Shown here piece after piece: positions 47,527 through 55,996 of a DNA stretch of 64,000 nt (positions within the stretch are counted from its first letter, which is position 1; the number at the start of each line of letters is the position of its first letter). The translations under genes were made by a program, and so were the position numbers. The DNA comes from Prosthecomicrobium pneumaticum (GTDB taxonomy: Bacteria > Pseudomonadota > Alphaproteobacteria > Rhizobiales > Kaistiaceae): the NCBI RefSeq assembly GCF_014199915.1, contig NZ_JACHOO010000009.1, positions 1 through 64,000 of the forward strand, in the 5' to 3' direction. Under the pieces are notes generated by a model. That model ran no database searches. It worked only from the letters and a program-made list of their open reading frames with translations, and was not told where the DNA came from.

Positions 47527-47967
47527 TCACGTGCCCGTCCGCTCGACCGGTTCCACGGCCTTGGGCGGCTCGTTCACGAGGGCGATCGGCTTTGCCGGCG
47601 CCGCAACGGCCGGAGGAGCGTCGGGATCAGGTTGCGCCGCCGTCGTCGCGGGCGGCGGCACCGGCTCGGGCGCGGGTTTCGCGACCGGCGGAGCCTTCAC
47701 CGCGTCTTCGACCGACAGGATGCTGTTGCGGATGCCCTGCATCGGGTTGAGGCCGCGTACCTCGTCGATCGACTTCTTGACGTCCTCGAGCTCGGCCTCG
47801 CGGAGCGCCTCATTGAACTGTTTCTGGAACTCGCCGGCCATGCGCCGCATCTTGCCGACGGAATTGCCGAAGGCACGCAGCATGCGCGGCAGATCCTTCG
47901 GACCCACCACGACGATCGCGACGACCGCGATCACCAGCATTTCGCTCCAGCCGATGTCGAACAGCAT
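47527..47967 (-). CDS. tatB: Sec-independent protein translocase TatB
   Basis: Product of 146 residues. One N-terminal membrane helix ('MLFDIGWSEMLVIAVVAIVV') precedes the Gly-Pro hinge 'VGPKDLPRMLRAFG', an amphipathic helix and a Pro/Ala-rich disordered tail. It forms the receptor complex with TatC, encoded next. Confidence 0.95.
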   Translation of the reverse strand: MLFDIGWSEMLVIAVVAIVVVGPKDLPRMLRAFGNSVGKMRRMAGEFQKQFNEALREAELEDVKKSIDEVRGLNPMQGIRNSILSVEDAVKAPPVAKPAPEPVPPPATTAAQPDPDAPPAVAAPAKPIALVNEPPKAVEPVERTGT

Positions 47968-48048
47968 TCAGCCCGCCTGACACTCGAGAACGGTCGGACG
48001 CGCCCGCGGCGACGCGGGCGGGACGATGCAGGGAAACGAGCGCGCCCG

Positions 48049-48267
48049 TCAGGTCGTGCGGGTCTTCTCTTCGGTCGTGCGCACCGGCTCGGAAGGCTTG
48101 TGGTCGATCGACGGCTTCTCGGCGTCGTCGTCTTCCGACATGCCCTTCTTGAAGCTCTTCACGCCCTTGGCGATGTCGCCCATGACGTCGGAAATCTTGC
48201 CCTTGCCGAAGAGGAGCAGGACGATGACCAGCACGATGAGCCAGTGCCAGATGCTGAAAGAACCCAT
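48049..48267 (-). CDS. tatA: Sec-independent protein translocase TatA
   Basis: Pore-forming Tat subunit of 72 residues. Short N-terminal helix '[18 protein letters not shown]', then '[20 protein letters not shown]' amphipathic helix and a charged tail. First gene of tatA-tatB-tatC-serS-surE. A 223-base divergent gap to the MscS gene should hold its promoter. Confidence 0.96.
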   Translation of the reverse strand: MGSFSIWHWLIVLVIVLLLFGKGKISDVMGDIAKGVKSFKKGMSEDDDAEKPSIDHKPSEPVRTTEEKTRTT

Positions 48268-48490
48268 CTCAACGCGTCTCCAAAGGTCGTGCCCCTCGTC
48301 AAGCCCCGGTTATCGCAGAGCCGAGGCCGCCTCGCAATAACCCCGTCGTCACCTTGCCGTGTCATCTCGTCCCAAGCCGGGACGAGCCTTGCCGCGTTCC
48401 ACGCGCGATCCGAGCAGAGCCCCTGCCCGTCTATCGGGGATCATAATCGGCCCCGCTGCGTTCATCGGCTGAACCATCAGGGGAGAGACG

Positions 48491-49390
48491 ATGGAACAGC
48501 AGGCTGCCGATCTCGTCCTGGCGACGCGCACGGTCTTCGCCGGGCTGGGCGCGCTCGCCGTCCAGTATGCCTTCGCCGTGGTCGGCGCCGTCGTGCTGAT
48601 CGCGATCGGCTGGATCGCCGCGCGGATCCTGCAGCGCTGGGCCTATGGCGGGCTGAGCCGGGTCCACGGCATCGACGAGACGATCGCCCGCTTCGTCAGC
48701 GGCGCGGTGCGCTACGGCGTGATCATCCTCTTCATGGTGATGGTGCTCGGCCAGTTCGGCGTGCAGACCGCCTCGATCGTCGCCGCGCTCGGCGCCGCCG
48801 GCCTCGCGATCGGCCTCGCGCTGCAGGGCACGCTGCAGAACATCGCCGCCGGCATCATGCTCCTCGTGCTCCGGCCGTTCCGCGTCGGCGAGTACATCGA
48901 CACCGGAACGGTCTCCGGCACGGTCGCCGAGATCGGCCTCTTCGCCACCGAACTGCGCACGCCGGACGGCCTCTACAGGCTCGCCCCGAACTCTCTGCTC
49001 TGGCCGGCGCAGGTCACGAACTTCAGTCGAGCCACCCGCCGGCGCGAGGAACTCACCATCCGGATCGCTTACGAGGACGATGTCGACAAGGCGCTCGCCC
49101 TCATGAGGAGCGTCATCCTCGCCGATCCGCGCGTCGAGAAGGATGCACCGCCCGACGTCTTCGTCGCCGAGCTCGCCGAGAGCGCGGTGCTGCTGCGGGC
49201 GTGGTACTGGGCGCCGGCCGACGTCTGGTGGTGGACGACCCGCGACATCGTGAAGAAGATCAAGGAGAGCTTCGACGCGAGCGGAATCACCATGCCCTAC
49301 CCACAGGTCACCTATCACGTGCAGCCTCGCCCGGCCGCCGAGGAGGGCGGGCGCGCCCGGCTGGCCCGCGGCGACGGCCCGCGGCACTGA
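48491..49390 (+). CDS. MscS-family mechanosensitive ion channel
   Basis: Small-conductance channel of 299 residues. Three membrane helices end in the pore helix 'AALGAAGLAIGLALQGTLQN' (about 94-113). The MscS beta domain follows: 'RPFRVGEYIDTGTVSGTVAE', 'LFATELRTPDG' and 'NSLLWPAQVTNFSR'. The C-terminal alpha/beta domain ends 'GITMPYPQVTYHV'. GGGAGAG precedes the ATG. Confidence 0.95.
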   Translation: MEQQAADLVLATRTVFAGLGALAVQYAFAVVGAVVLIAIGWIAARILQRWAYGGLSRVHGIDETIARFVSGAVRYGVIILFMVMVLGQFGVQTASIVAALGAAGLAIGLALQGTLQNIAAGIMLLVLRPFRVGEYIDTGTVSGTVAEIGLFATELRTPDGLYRLAPNSLLWPAQVTNFSRATRRREELTIRIAYEDDVDKALALMRSVILADPRVEKDAPPDVFVAELAESAVLLRAWYWAPADVWWWTTRDIVKKIKESFDASGITMPYPQVTYHVQPRPAAEEGGRARLARGDGPRH

Positions 49391-49409
49391 ACGCCCGGTC
49401 GGCCGCGCC

Positions 49410-50297
49410 ATGGCGGCATCCCGGCTCCCGGCGGTCCGGTCGATTCTCGCGGGCCTCACTCTCCTTGCCGCCTCGCCGGCGATCGCCGCCGAGGAGACCG
49501 TCGAACAGGCAATCTGCCGGATGATCGAGGCGGCGGCGGCCGAGCAGCGCCTGCCGCCGGTTTTTCTCACCCGGCTGATCTGGCGCGAGAGCAGCTTCCG
49601 GCCCGGCGCCACGAGTGGCAAGGGCGCACAAGGCATCGCCCAGTTCATGCCCGGCACTGCGGCCGAACGGGGTCTCGACGATCCCTACGATCCCGAGGCC
49701 GCGATACCCGCTTCGGCGCATTATCTCGCGGATCTGCGGGACCGGTTCGGCAATCTCGGTCTCGCCGCGGCGGCCTATAACGGGGGTTCGGCGCGGCTGG
49801 CGCGCTGGCTCGCCGCAGGCGGCGCGCTGCCCGCGGAGACCGAGGATTACGTCGCCTTCGTCACCGGGTCGGCGGCGGAGGACTGGCGGCCGGACCGCCC
49901 CGCTCCGCCCGCCTTCCGGACCGCACCGCGCGATCCCCGTCCCGAGCGCGGGCCGAAGGCGGAACGGCCGGCCCCGCCCGGAGATTGCCACACGGCCGTC
50001 GCCGCGATCCGGCGCGAGCGGCCGAGCCCGATCGAAGGACCTTATGCGCCCTTCGGCGTGCAGGTCGCGGGCAGCTTCTCGAAGGCACGCGCCGTAGCAG
50101 GCTATCGCGATGTCGCGGCACGCTTCGAACGAATCGTCGCCGGCCGCGCGCCGGTGGTCATCGGCACGCGGGCGCCCGGCCGGGGCCGGCGGCCGTTCTA
50201 TCGCGTGCGCATCCCGGCCGCGACGCTCGCGGCGGCACGGCGGCTCTGCACCGACCTGCAAAGAGCCGGCGGCGCCTGCGTCGTGCTGCGCAATTGA
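49410..50297 (+). CDS. Lytic transglycosylase (SLT) with C-terminal SPOR-like domain
   Basis: Periplasmic peptidoglycan enzyme of 295 residues. The signal peptide covers about residues 1-27 (ends 'ASPAIA'). The SLT domain has the catalytic Glu in 'LIWRESSFRPGATSGKGAQG', then 'GIAQFMPGTAAERGL' and 'AAAAYNGGSARL'. A Pro/Arg-rich linker is followed by about 70 residues with SPOR character ('FGVQVAGSFSKARAVAGY', 'YRVRIPAATLAAARRLCTDL', 'GGACVVLRN'), suggesting septal peptidoglycan binding. The last residues are typical SPOR endings. Confidence 0.92.
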   Translation: MAASRLPAVRSILAGLTLLAASPAIAAEETVEQAICRMIEAAAAEQRLPPVFLTRLIWRESSFRPGATSGKGAQGIAQFMPGTAAERGLDDPYDPEAAIPASAHYLADLRDRFGNLGLAAAAYNGGSARLARWLAAGGALPAETEDYVAFVTGSAAEDWRPDRPAPPAFRTAPRDPRPERGPKAERPAPPGDCHTAVAAIRRERPSPIEGPYAPFGVQVAGSFSKARAVAGYRDVAARFERIVAGRAPVVIGTRAPGRGRRPFYRVRIPAATLAAARRLCTDLQRAGGACVVLRN

Positions 50298-50340
50298 TCA
50301 GCCGGACGGAACCGCGCACCCGCCCGACGGTTCTCCCGTC

Positions 50341-50646
50341 ATGGCCTCCTACGCAATCCATCCCCCGGTTCATCTCGTCGTCCATCGCGACGAGCCGCTG
50401 CGCACCGTCGAAGCCGCCGCGACCTTTCTCGAACGCTATCTCGACGATCATCTCGCCGAGACGAACGACGCGGACACCGCCTTCGTGCTCGCGCAGCTGC
50501 GCGGTGCGTCGCGGCCCGATGCCGCAGAGAAAGCGGGCGTCGCCTTCCGCCAATGGGCGGCGGGGCGCGGCCTGCTGATCGAACCGGACGAGGCGCGCGC
50601 GGCGCCCGGCACGGACGAGACCGGCAGCAAGGCGGCGAGCCCGTGA
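50341..50646 (+). CDS. Hypothetical protein, 101 residues
   Basis: Not recognised. Soluble, acidic to neutral composition. The middle is predicted helical ('VEAAATFLERYLDDHLAETN', 'VLAQLRGASRPDAAEKAGVA') and the C-terminus is disordered. The sequence has natural protein composition, unlike shadow frames here. It ends in a GTGA overlap with the next small gene, suggesting a two-gene unit 43 bases after the SLT gene. Confidence 0.7.
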   Translation: MASYAIHPPVHLVVHRDEPLRTVEAAATFLERYLDDHLAETNDADTAFVLAQLRGASRPDAAEKAGVAFRQWAAGRGLLIEPDEARAAPGTDETGSKAASP

Positions 50647-50999
50647 CGCCGCTTTTTGCGAGCGCGCCGGGCATTCCCGGCGACGCGCCGATCCCGGGCC
50701 ACGAGCCTCTCGTGCCACCGCGTCCCGATCCGCCGACCCGGCGTGACCGCGACCCGAACGACCCGATCGAGATCGACCGCCCGCCATTGGACGACGGCCT
50801 GCCCGGCGACCCGCTCGATCCCACGCCGCTGCCGGACACCGACCCCGACGAGGAAGGCCCGCCGCACGTCGACCCGCCCTCCGAGCAGCCGCAGCCGCTC
50901 GATCTGCGTTCGCCGGACCCGATCCAACTCAGCGGGGAAAGTCGATCCCCATCGCGCGATAGCGCTCGGGATCGTCGCTCCAGTTCTCCCGCACCTTGA
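50643..50999 (+). CDS. Hypothetical Pro/Asp-rich low-complexity protein
   Basis: Product of 118 residues starting with GTG in a GTGA overlap with the previous gene. The sequence is dominated by Pro, Asp and Arg ('PLVPPRPDPPTRRDRDPNDP', 'DPTPLPDTDPDEEGPPHVDP') and is surely disordered. The last 71 bases run over the 3' end of the convergent era gene, where composition changes to Ser/Arg. No family is recognised. The translational coupling is the main argument for it being real. Confidence 0.5.
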   Translation: MTPLFASAPGIPGDAPIPGHEPLVPPRPDPPTRRDRDPNDPIEIDRPPLDDGLPGDPLDPTPLPDTDPDEEGPPHVDPPSEQPQPLDLRSPDPIQLSGESRSPSRDSARDRRSSSPAP

Positions 51000-51870
51000 C
51001 GAACAGGAAGAGGTGCACCGGGCGTTCGGCGATCTCGGCGATCTCCTTGCGTGCCGCCATCGAGATCGCCTTGATCGTCTCGCCCTTTGTGCCGATCACG
51101 ATCTTCTTCTGGCCCTCGCGCTCGACATAGATCGTCTGCTCGATGCGGGCCGAGCCATCCGGCTGGTCCTGCCAGAGCTCCGTTTCCACCGTCGAGGCGT
51201 AGGGCAGTTCCTCGTGCAGGCGCAGGAACAGCTTTTCGCGCGTGATCTCGGCGGCGAGCGCGCGCATCGGCAGGTCCGACACCTGATCCTCGGGGAAGAG
51301 CCATGGGCCAAGCGGGACGCGCGCCGCGAGGTCGGCGAGAAGGTCGGCGCAGCCGTCGCCGGTGCGTGCCGAGATCATGAAGGTCCGCTCGAACGCGGCG
51401 CGGGCGTTGGCCGCAGCGGCAAGACCGAGCAGCTGGTCGCGCGGCACGGTATCGATCTTGTTGAGGATCAGGAGCTTCGGCTGCCGCACGCGCGACAGGC
51501 GGTCGAGGATGTCGCCCGCCTCGCCGGCGAGGCCCTTCTGCGCATCCACGAGGACGGCGACGAGATCGGCATCCTTGGCGCCGCCCCAGGCGGTGTCGAC
51601 CATCGCCCGGTCGAGCCGCCGCTTCGGCGCGAAGATGCCGGGCGTGTCGACGAAGACGATCTGCGCGGAACCGGCGAGCGCTATGCCGCGCACGATCGAG
51701 CGCGTCGTCTGCACCTTATGCGTGACGATCGACACCTTGGTGCCGACGAGCTGGTTGAGGAGGGTGGACTTGCCCGCGTTCGGCGCGCCGATCAGCGCGA
51801 CATAGCCGCAGCGGGTCGGCGCAGCCGGCGCCCCCGCTCCGTCCACCGGACGATCGCTCTCAGACGGCAT
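50929..51870 (-). CDS. era: GTPase Era
   Basis: Ribosome small-subunit maturation GTPase of 313 residues. G1 is 'GAPNAGKSTLLNQLVG', G2 region 'HKVQTTRSIVRGIA', G3 'VDTPGI' and G4 'LNKID'. The C-terminal KH domain includes 'IYVEREGQKKIVIGTKGETI'. The start ATG at 51870 overlaps the rnc stop by 11 bases, the classic rnc-era coupling. recO, often next, is absent. Confidence 0.96.
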   Translation of the reverse strand: MPSESDRPVDGAGAPAAPTRCGYVALIGAPNAGKSTLLNQLVGTKVSIVTHKVQTTRSIVRGIALAGSAQIVFVDTPGIFAPKRRLDRAMVDTAWGGAKDADLVAVLVDAQKGLAGEAGDILDRLSRVRQPKLLILNKIDTVPRDQLLGLAAAANARAAFERTFMISARTGDGCADLLADLAARVPLGPWLFPEDQVSDLPMRALAAEITREKLFLRLHEELPYASTVETELWQDQPDGSARIEQTIYVEREGQKKIVIGTKGETIKAISMAARKEIAEIAERPVHLFLFVKVRENWSDDPERYRAMGIDFPR

Positions 51871-52579
51871 GGGTTTCACTCCGCCAAACACCTTCGCGCA
51901 CCAGCACCGCGGTCGCCGCCCTCTGTTCCGCCTCGCGCCGCGAACGGCCCTCGCCGGTGAGCGGCGCGAGCCCCTCGACGCCAACCTCGACGAGGAAATG
52001 CGGCGCGTGATCGGGGCCGGAGCGGCCGACGATCGCATAACGCGGGGTCGCGAGGCCCCTGCCCTGCGCCCATTCCTGCAGCGTCGTCTTGGCGTCGCGC
52101 AACGGACCCGTCCAGTTCGTCATCCGGGCGCGCCAGTTCGCCTCGACGAAGCCGCGCGCGACCTCGAGCCCGCCGTCGAGAAACAGCGCCCCGATCACCG
52201 CCTCGCAGACATCGCCGAGGATCGCCGCCTTGCGGCGTCCGCCCGACTGCGCCTCGCCGTCGCCGAGCCGGATCCAGGCCGGCAGGCCGATCTCGAGCGC
52301 CACTTCGGCACAGCTCTCGTTGCGCACCAGCCCGGTCAGCCGGCGGGCGAGCTCGCCCTCCTCAGCGTCCGGAAAGGCGGCGATCAGCATGTCGGCGATG
52401 ACGAGCGCCAGAACCCGGTCGCCGAGAAATTCGAGCCGCTGATAGGACGCATCGGGCGCGAGCTGATTCTCCGCCACCGCGCTCGGATGGGTGAGCGCGC
52501 GCTCAAGCAGCGCGCGGTCGCGGAAGCGATGGCCGAGCTTGGCCTCGAGGCCGGAAAGCGTGTCCGCCCGGGCGTTCAC
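51860..52579 (-). CDS. rnc: Ribonuclease III
   Basis: Double-strand RNA endonuclease of 239 residues. The RNase III signature is 'YQRLEFLGDRVLALVIADML' with catalytic Glu/Asp; the second acidic site is 'LGDVCEAVIGALFLDGG'. The C-terminal dsRNA-binding domain starts near 'DAKTTLQEWAQGRGL'. GTG at 52579 overlaps the lepB stop (GTGA) and is preferred over the ATG at 52621, which lies within lepB. Confidence 0.95.
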   Translation of the reverse strand: MNARADTLSGLEAKLGHRFRDRALLERALTHPSAVAENQLAPDASYQRLEFLGDRVLALVIADMLIAAFPDAEEGELARRLTGLVRNESCAEVALEIGLPAWIRLGDGEAQSGGRRKAAILGDVCEAVIGALFLDGGLEVARGFVEANWRARMTNWTGPLRDAKTTLQEWAQGRGLATPRYAIVGRSGPDHAPHFLVEVGVEGLAPLTGEGRSRREAEQRAATAVLVREGVWRSETHAV

Positions 52580-53331
52580 AGGAGCGTGAAGATGCGGCTG
52601 GCGCGCACCGTCCAGGGCCACTTCCAGAATTCCCAGGCGGCATTCCCCTCCTCGACCGAGAAGAAGATGATCTCGGCGCGGCCGACGATGTTTTCGAACG
52701 GCACATAGCCGACCGCGTTGAGCACGCGGCTGTCCTGCGAATTGTCGCGATTGTCGCCCATCATGAAGTAATGGCCGGGCGGCACCTCGTAGACCGGCGT
52801 GTTGTCGAGCACGCTGTCGGGGTCGAGATCGAGGGTCAGATAGCTGGTGCCGTTGTCGAGTGTCTCGCGGTACTGGGCGATGTGGACTTCGCCGCCGAAC
52901 TGGTCGCGCGTCACGGCGTCGTCGACGCGGTCGCGCTGCACCGGCTTGCCGTTGATGTTCACGACGCCGTTGATCATCTGGATCTTGTCGCCCGGCAGGC
53001 CGATCACGCGCTTGATGTAATCGGTCGAATTGTCGGTCGGCAGCTTGAAGACGACGACGTCGCCGCGCTTCGGCTCGGCCGACCAGACGCGGCCCTCGAA
53101 GAGGTCGATGCCGAACGGGAAGGAATAGCGGCTGTAGCCATAGGCGAATTTCGACACGAAGAGATAGTCGCCGACGAGCAGCGTATCCTTCATCGAGCCG
53201 GAGGGGATGCTGAAAGGCTGGAACAGGAAGGTGCGCACGACGAGCGCCAGGACGAGGGCCTGAACGACGATTTTCACCGTCTCGCCGAGACCGCCCTTGT
53301 CGGTCTTGTATTTGTCGCCAGCCACGCTCAT
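52576..53331 (-). CDS. lepB: Signal peptidase I
   Basis: Membrane-bound leader peptidase of 251 residues. One N-terminal membrane helix ('VKIVVQALVLALVVRTFLF') precedes the catalytic Ser in 'PFSIPSGSMKDTLLVGDYL'. The catalytic Lys is in 'YIKRVIGLPGDKI', and the family box 'YFMMGDNRDNSQDSR' is near the C-terminus. It is the first of lepB-rnc-era. Confidence 0.97.
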   Translation of the reverse strand: MSVAGDKYKTDKGGLGETVKIVVQALVLALVVRTFLFQPFSIPSGSMKDTLLVGDYLFVSKFAYGYSRYSFPFGIDLFEGRVWSAEPKRGDVVVFKLPTDNSTDYIKRVIGLPGDKIQMINGVVNINGKPVQRDRVDDAVTRDQFGGEVHIAQYRETLDNGTSYLTLDLDPDSVLDNTPVYEVPPGHYFMMGDNRDNSQDSRVLNAVGYVPFENIVGRAEIIFFSVEEGNAAWEFWKWPWTVRASRIFTLL

Positions 53332-53452
53332 CGGCCCTTCCGATCTCTCACAGTGCGATGCCTGCCGCGGCGCACAGATACAGGCTCGAGCCCGGCCGCG
53401 CAACGCAACTGGCCGCCAAACGCGGCCGATTTGCGGCTTGCCGATCCGCCGC

Positions 53453-53869
53453 TCAAGAGGCGCCCTGCGGCGTCTCGGGCACCGCCTCGATGATCACGAA
53501 GGCCTGGGCGAGCGGAAACTCGTCGGTAATGCTGAGATGGATCTCGGCGCGGTGCCCCGCGGGCACCAGTGTCGCCAGCCGCGCCGCCGCGCCGCCGGTC
53601 AGCCGCATGGTCGGCTTGCCGGACGGCAGGTTGACGACGCCCATGTCGCGCCAGAACACGCCGGCGCTCATCCCCGTGCCGAGCGCCTTGGCGCAGGCCT
53701 CCTTGGCGGCGAAGCGCTTCGCGTAGGAGGCGGCGCGCTGCGCCCGCCGGTCCGACTTCGCGCGCTCGACGGGCGTGAAGATCCGCTCGACGAAGCGGTC
53801 GCCGTGCCGGGCGAGCGTCTTCTCGATCCGCCTGATATCGGTGAGGTCGTTGCCGATGCCGAGGATCAT
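53453..53869 (-). CDS. acpS: Holo-[acyl-carrier-protein] synthase
   Basis: Transfers 4'-phosphopantetheine to acyl carrier protein. The product is 138 residues. The metal-binding Asp is in '[16 protein letters not shown]', the Glu in '[16 protein letters not shown]', and the C-terminal '[18 protein letters not shown]' is typical. ATG overlaps the pdxJ stop as ATGA. Confidence 0.96.
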   Translation of the reverse strand: MILGIGNDLTDIRRIEKTLARHGDRFVERIFTPVERAKSDRRAQRAASYAKRFAAKEACAKALGTGMSAGVFWRDMGVVNLPSGKPTMRLTGGAAARLATLVPAGHRAEIHLSITDEFPLAQAFVIIEAVPETPQGAS

Positions 53870-54630
53870 GCGTCGGCGGCGAGCGCGGCGCGGGCCTCGT
53901 CCATCCGCTGCCGCATGCCGCGGATGGACGCATCGAGGCCGACGAAGATCGCCTCGCCGATCAGGAAATGGCCGATGTTCAGCTCGCGGATCGGCGCGAG
54001 GGCGGCGATCGGCTTCACCGTGTCGTAGGTGAGGCCGTGGCCGGCATGGATCTCGAGCCCCAGCCCGGCGCCGTAATGCGCCGCATCGGCGATCCTCGCC
54101 CGCTCGCGCTCGAAGGCGTCGGGGCCGGAATGGAAGGCCTCGCAATAGGTGCCGGTGTGCAGTTCGACGACCGGCGCGCCGAGCGCCACCGCCGCATCGA
54201 TCTGCCGGCGGTCGGCCTCGATGAAGAGCGAGACGCGGATGCCGGCGGCCGAGAGCTCGGCGACGATCGGCGCGAGCTGCGCCCGCTGGCGCGCCGCATC
54301 GAGGCCACCTTCCGTGGTGCGCTCCTCCCGGCTCTCGGGCACGATGCAGGCGGCGTGCGGCCGGTGCCGCAGGGCGATCGCGGTCATTTCGCCGGTCGCC
54401 GCCATTTCGAGGTTGAGCGGCAGGCGGATCGTCTGACGCAGCCGCTCGATGTCGCGGTCGCCGATATGGCGACGGTCCTCGCGCAGGTGCGCTGTGATGC
54501 CGTCGGCGCCCGCGGCGGCCGCGATCTCGGCCGCGCGCAGCGTGTCCGGGTGGTCGCCGCCGCGGGCGTTCCGGATGGTCGCGACATGATCGATGTTGAC
54601 GCCGAGGCGCAGGGTCCGGTCGATCGTCAT
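53866..54630 (-). CDS. pdxJ: Pyridoxine 5'-phosphate synthase
   Basis: Last step of de novo vitamin B6 synthesis from DXP and aminoacetone phosphate. The product is 254 residues. Markers are '[17 protein letters not shown]' (9-25), '[16 protein letters not shown]', '[12 protein letters not shown]', '[11 protein letters not shown]' and '[11 protein letters not shown]'. The pdxJ-acpS pair is conserved in proteobacteria. Confidence 0.97.
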   Translation of the reverse strand: MTIDRTLRLGVNIDHVATIRNARGGDHPDTLRAAEIAAAAGADGITAHLREDRRHIGDRDIERLRQTIRLPLNLEMAATGEMTAIALRHRPHAACIVPESREERTTEGGLDAARQRAQLAPIVAELSAAGIRVSLFIEADRRQIDAAVALGAPVVELHTGTYCEAFHSGPDAFERERARIADAAHYGAGLGLEIHAGHGLTYDTVKPIAALAPIRELNIGHFLIGEAIFVGLDASIRGMRQRMDEARAALAADA

Positions 54631-54640
54631 GAGCGGTCTC

Positions 54641-55219
54641 CTAGGAACCGTCGCGGTTGTCGTGCAAGGCGCGCCGCCGCACCGTCATACGCTCCCGGCG
54701 CGCTCTCTGGAACCCCCGCGTGGCGGTCGACACGACGACATAGCCGATCACGAACGCGATGATCCCGAGCGGCACGGAGCCGACGATCATCGGCTTCAGC
54801 ATCGGCCAGATGTCGGAAAAGGAGCGGTGCAGCAGGCCGTGGGTCAATTCCTCCGCGTTCCGGTCGCGCACCTCCCGGCCGAACAGGGCGAGCGTCCAGT
54901 TGCCGACCTCGAAGGTCGAGAACCAGATCAGCGGAAAGGTGATCGGATTGCCGATCGCCGTGCCGAGCGCCGCGGCGAGCATGTTGCCGCGCACCAGGAA
55001 GGCGAACAGGAAGCTGAGCAGGAAATGGAAGCCGATGAACGGCGTCATCGAGGCCGCCGCCCCGGCCGCGAAGCCCGCGCCGACGGCGTGCGGCGAGGCG
55101 GAGATCCGCATCACCCGCTTGCCGAAATAGCGCAGCGTCCGCGGCCAGCCGCCCTGCGGCAGGATGGTGCGTTGGATGCGCTCGGCGAGCGACGGCTTGT
55201 GGCGGCGGGCGAACAGCAT
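54641..55219 (-). CDS. DUF2062 membrane protein
   Basis: Product of 192 residues with about three hydrophobic segments. The family block is '[20 protein letters not shown]', 'IGFHFLLSF' and '[20 protein letters not shown]'. A cationic tail follows. It lies four bases after pyrE and ten bases before pdxJ, a linkage seen in other Rhizobiales. Function unknown. Confidence 0.9.
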   Translation of the reverse strand: MLFARRHKPSLAERIQRTILPQGGWPRTLRYFGKRVMRISASPHAVGAGFAAGAAASMTPFIGFHFLLSFLFAFLVRGNMLAAALGTAIGNPITFPLIWFSTFEVGNWTLALFGREVRDRNAEELTHGLLHRSFSDIWPMLKPMIVGSVPLGIIAFVIGYVVVSTATRGFQRARRERMTVRRRALHDNRDGS

Positions 55220-55223
55220 CGCG

Positions 55224-55805
55224 TCAGGCGATCCCGCGGCTGCCGGGTTTGACGGCGGGCAGCGCGGCGAGTTCGGGCGGCAGGGCGTCGGCCGGATAGG
55301 CCGGAACCTTGTAATCGGCGAGCGCGATCACCGGCGCGCCGGCATCGGCCTCGCCGGCCGAGCGGTCGATCAGGCAGGCGACGGCGACCACTTCGGCGCC
55401 GTGCGCCTTCAGCGCCTCGATCGTCTCCCGGCTCGACAGACCGGTCGAGATGATGTCCTCGACGACGATGACGCGCGTGCCGGGCGCGAGTTCGAAGCGC
55501 CGAAGCCGCAGCGTGCCGGCCTCCCGCTCGACCCACATCGCGGGCACGCCGAGCTGCCGGGCCGTTTCATAGCCGGGCACGATGCCGCCGAGCGCGGGTG
55601 AGACGACGCAATCGATCGGGCCGAGGCCGGCGGCGCGGATCTTGTCGGCGAGGGCGCGGCAGAGCCGCTCGGTGCGCTCCGGATGCATGAACACCCGCGC
55701 CTTCTGGATGAAGACCGGGCTGCGCAGGCCCGAGGAAAGGATGAAATGGCCTTCCATCAGGGCGCCTGACGCGCGGAAGATCTCGAGCACTTCGTCTTTT
55801 GTCAT
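55224..55805 (-). CDS. pyrE: Orotate phosphoribosyltransferase
   Basis: Converts orotate and PRPP to OMP in pyrimidine synthesis. The product is 193 residues. The PRPP-binding motif is '[20 protein letters not shown]'; the N-terminal '[20 protein letters not shown]' is characteristic. The ATG at 55805 ('[13 protein letters not shown]') is preferred over the in-frame TTG at 55841. Confidence 0.96.
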   Translation of the reverse strand: MTKDEVLEIFRASGALMEGHFILSSGLRSPVFIQKARVFMHPERTERLCRALADKIRAAGLGPIDCVVSPALGGIVPGYETARQLGVPAMWVEREAGTLRLRRFELAPGTRVIVVEDIISTGLSSRETIEALKAHGAEVVAVACLIDRSAGEADAGAPVIALADYKVPAYPADALPPELAALPAVKPGSRGIA

Positions 55806-55996
55806 CGCCGGCTTCGGTGGTTTCGCGGGACCGCCGGTCAATAGGCGTCGTTCGCGGCCGGCGCAACTCCGACACCGCTAAGTAGGCCTGCGCACATTGC
55901 GGAACCAGTCCGCAGGGCCGTGTGCGGCGATGTGCGCGGAACGGCCTCCGCCAGGACGCGCTCCGGCACGGGTGGGCCGCCGGCCGACGCCGGCGG

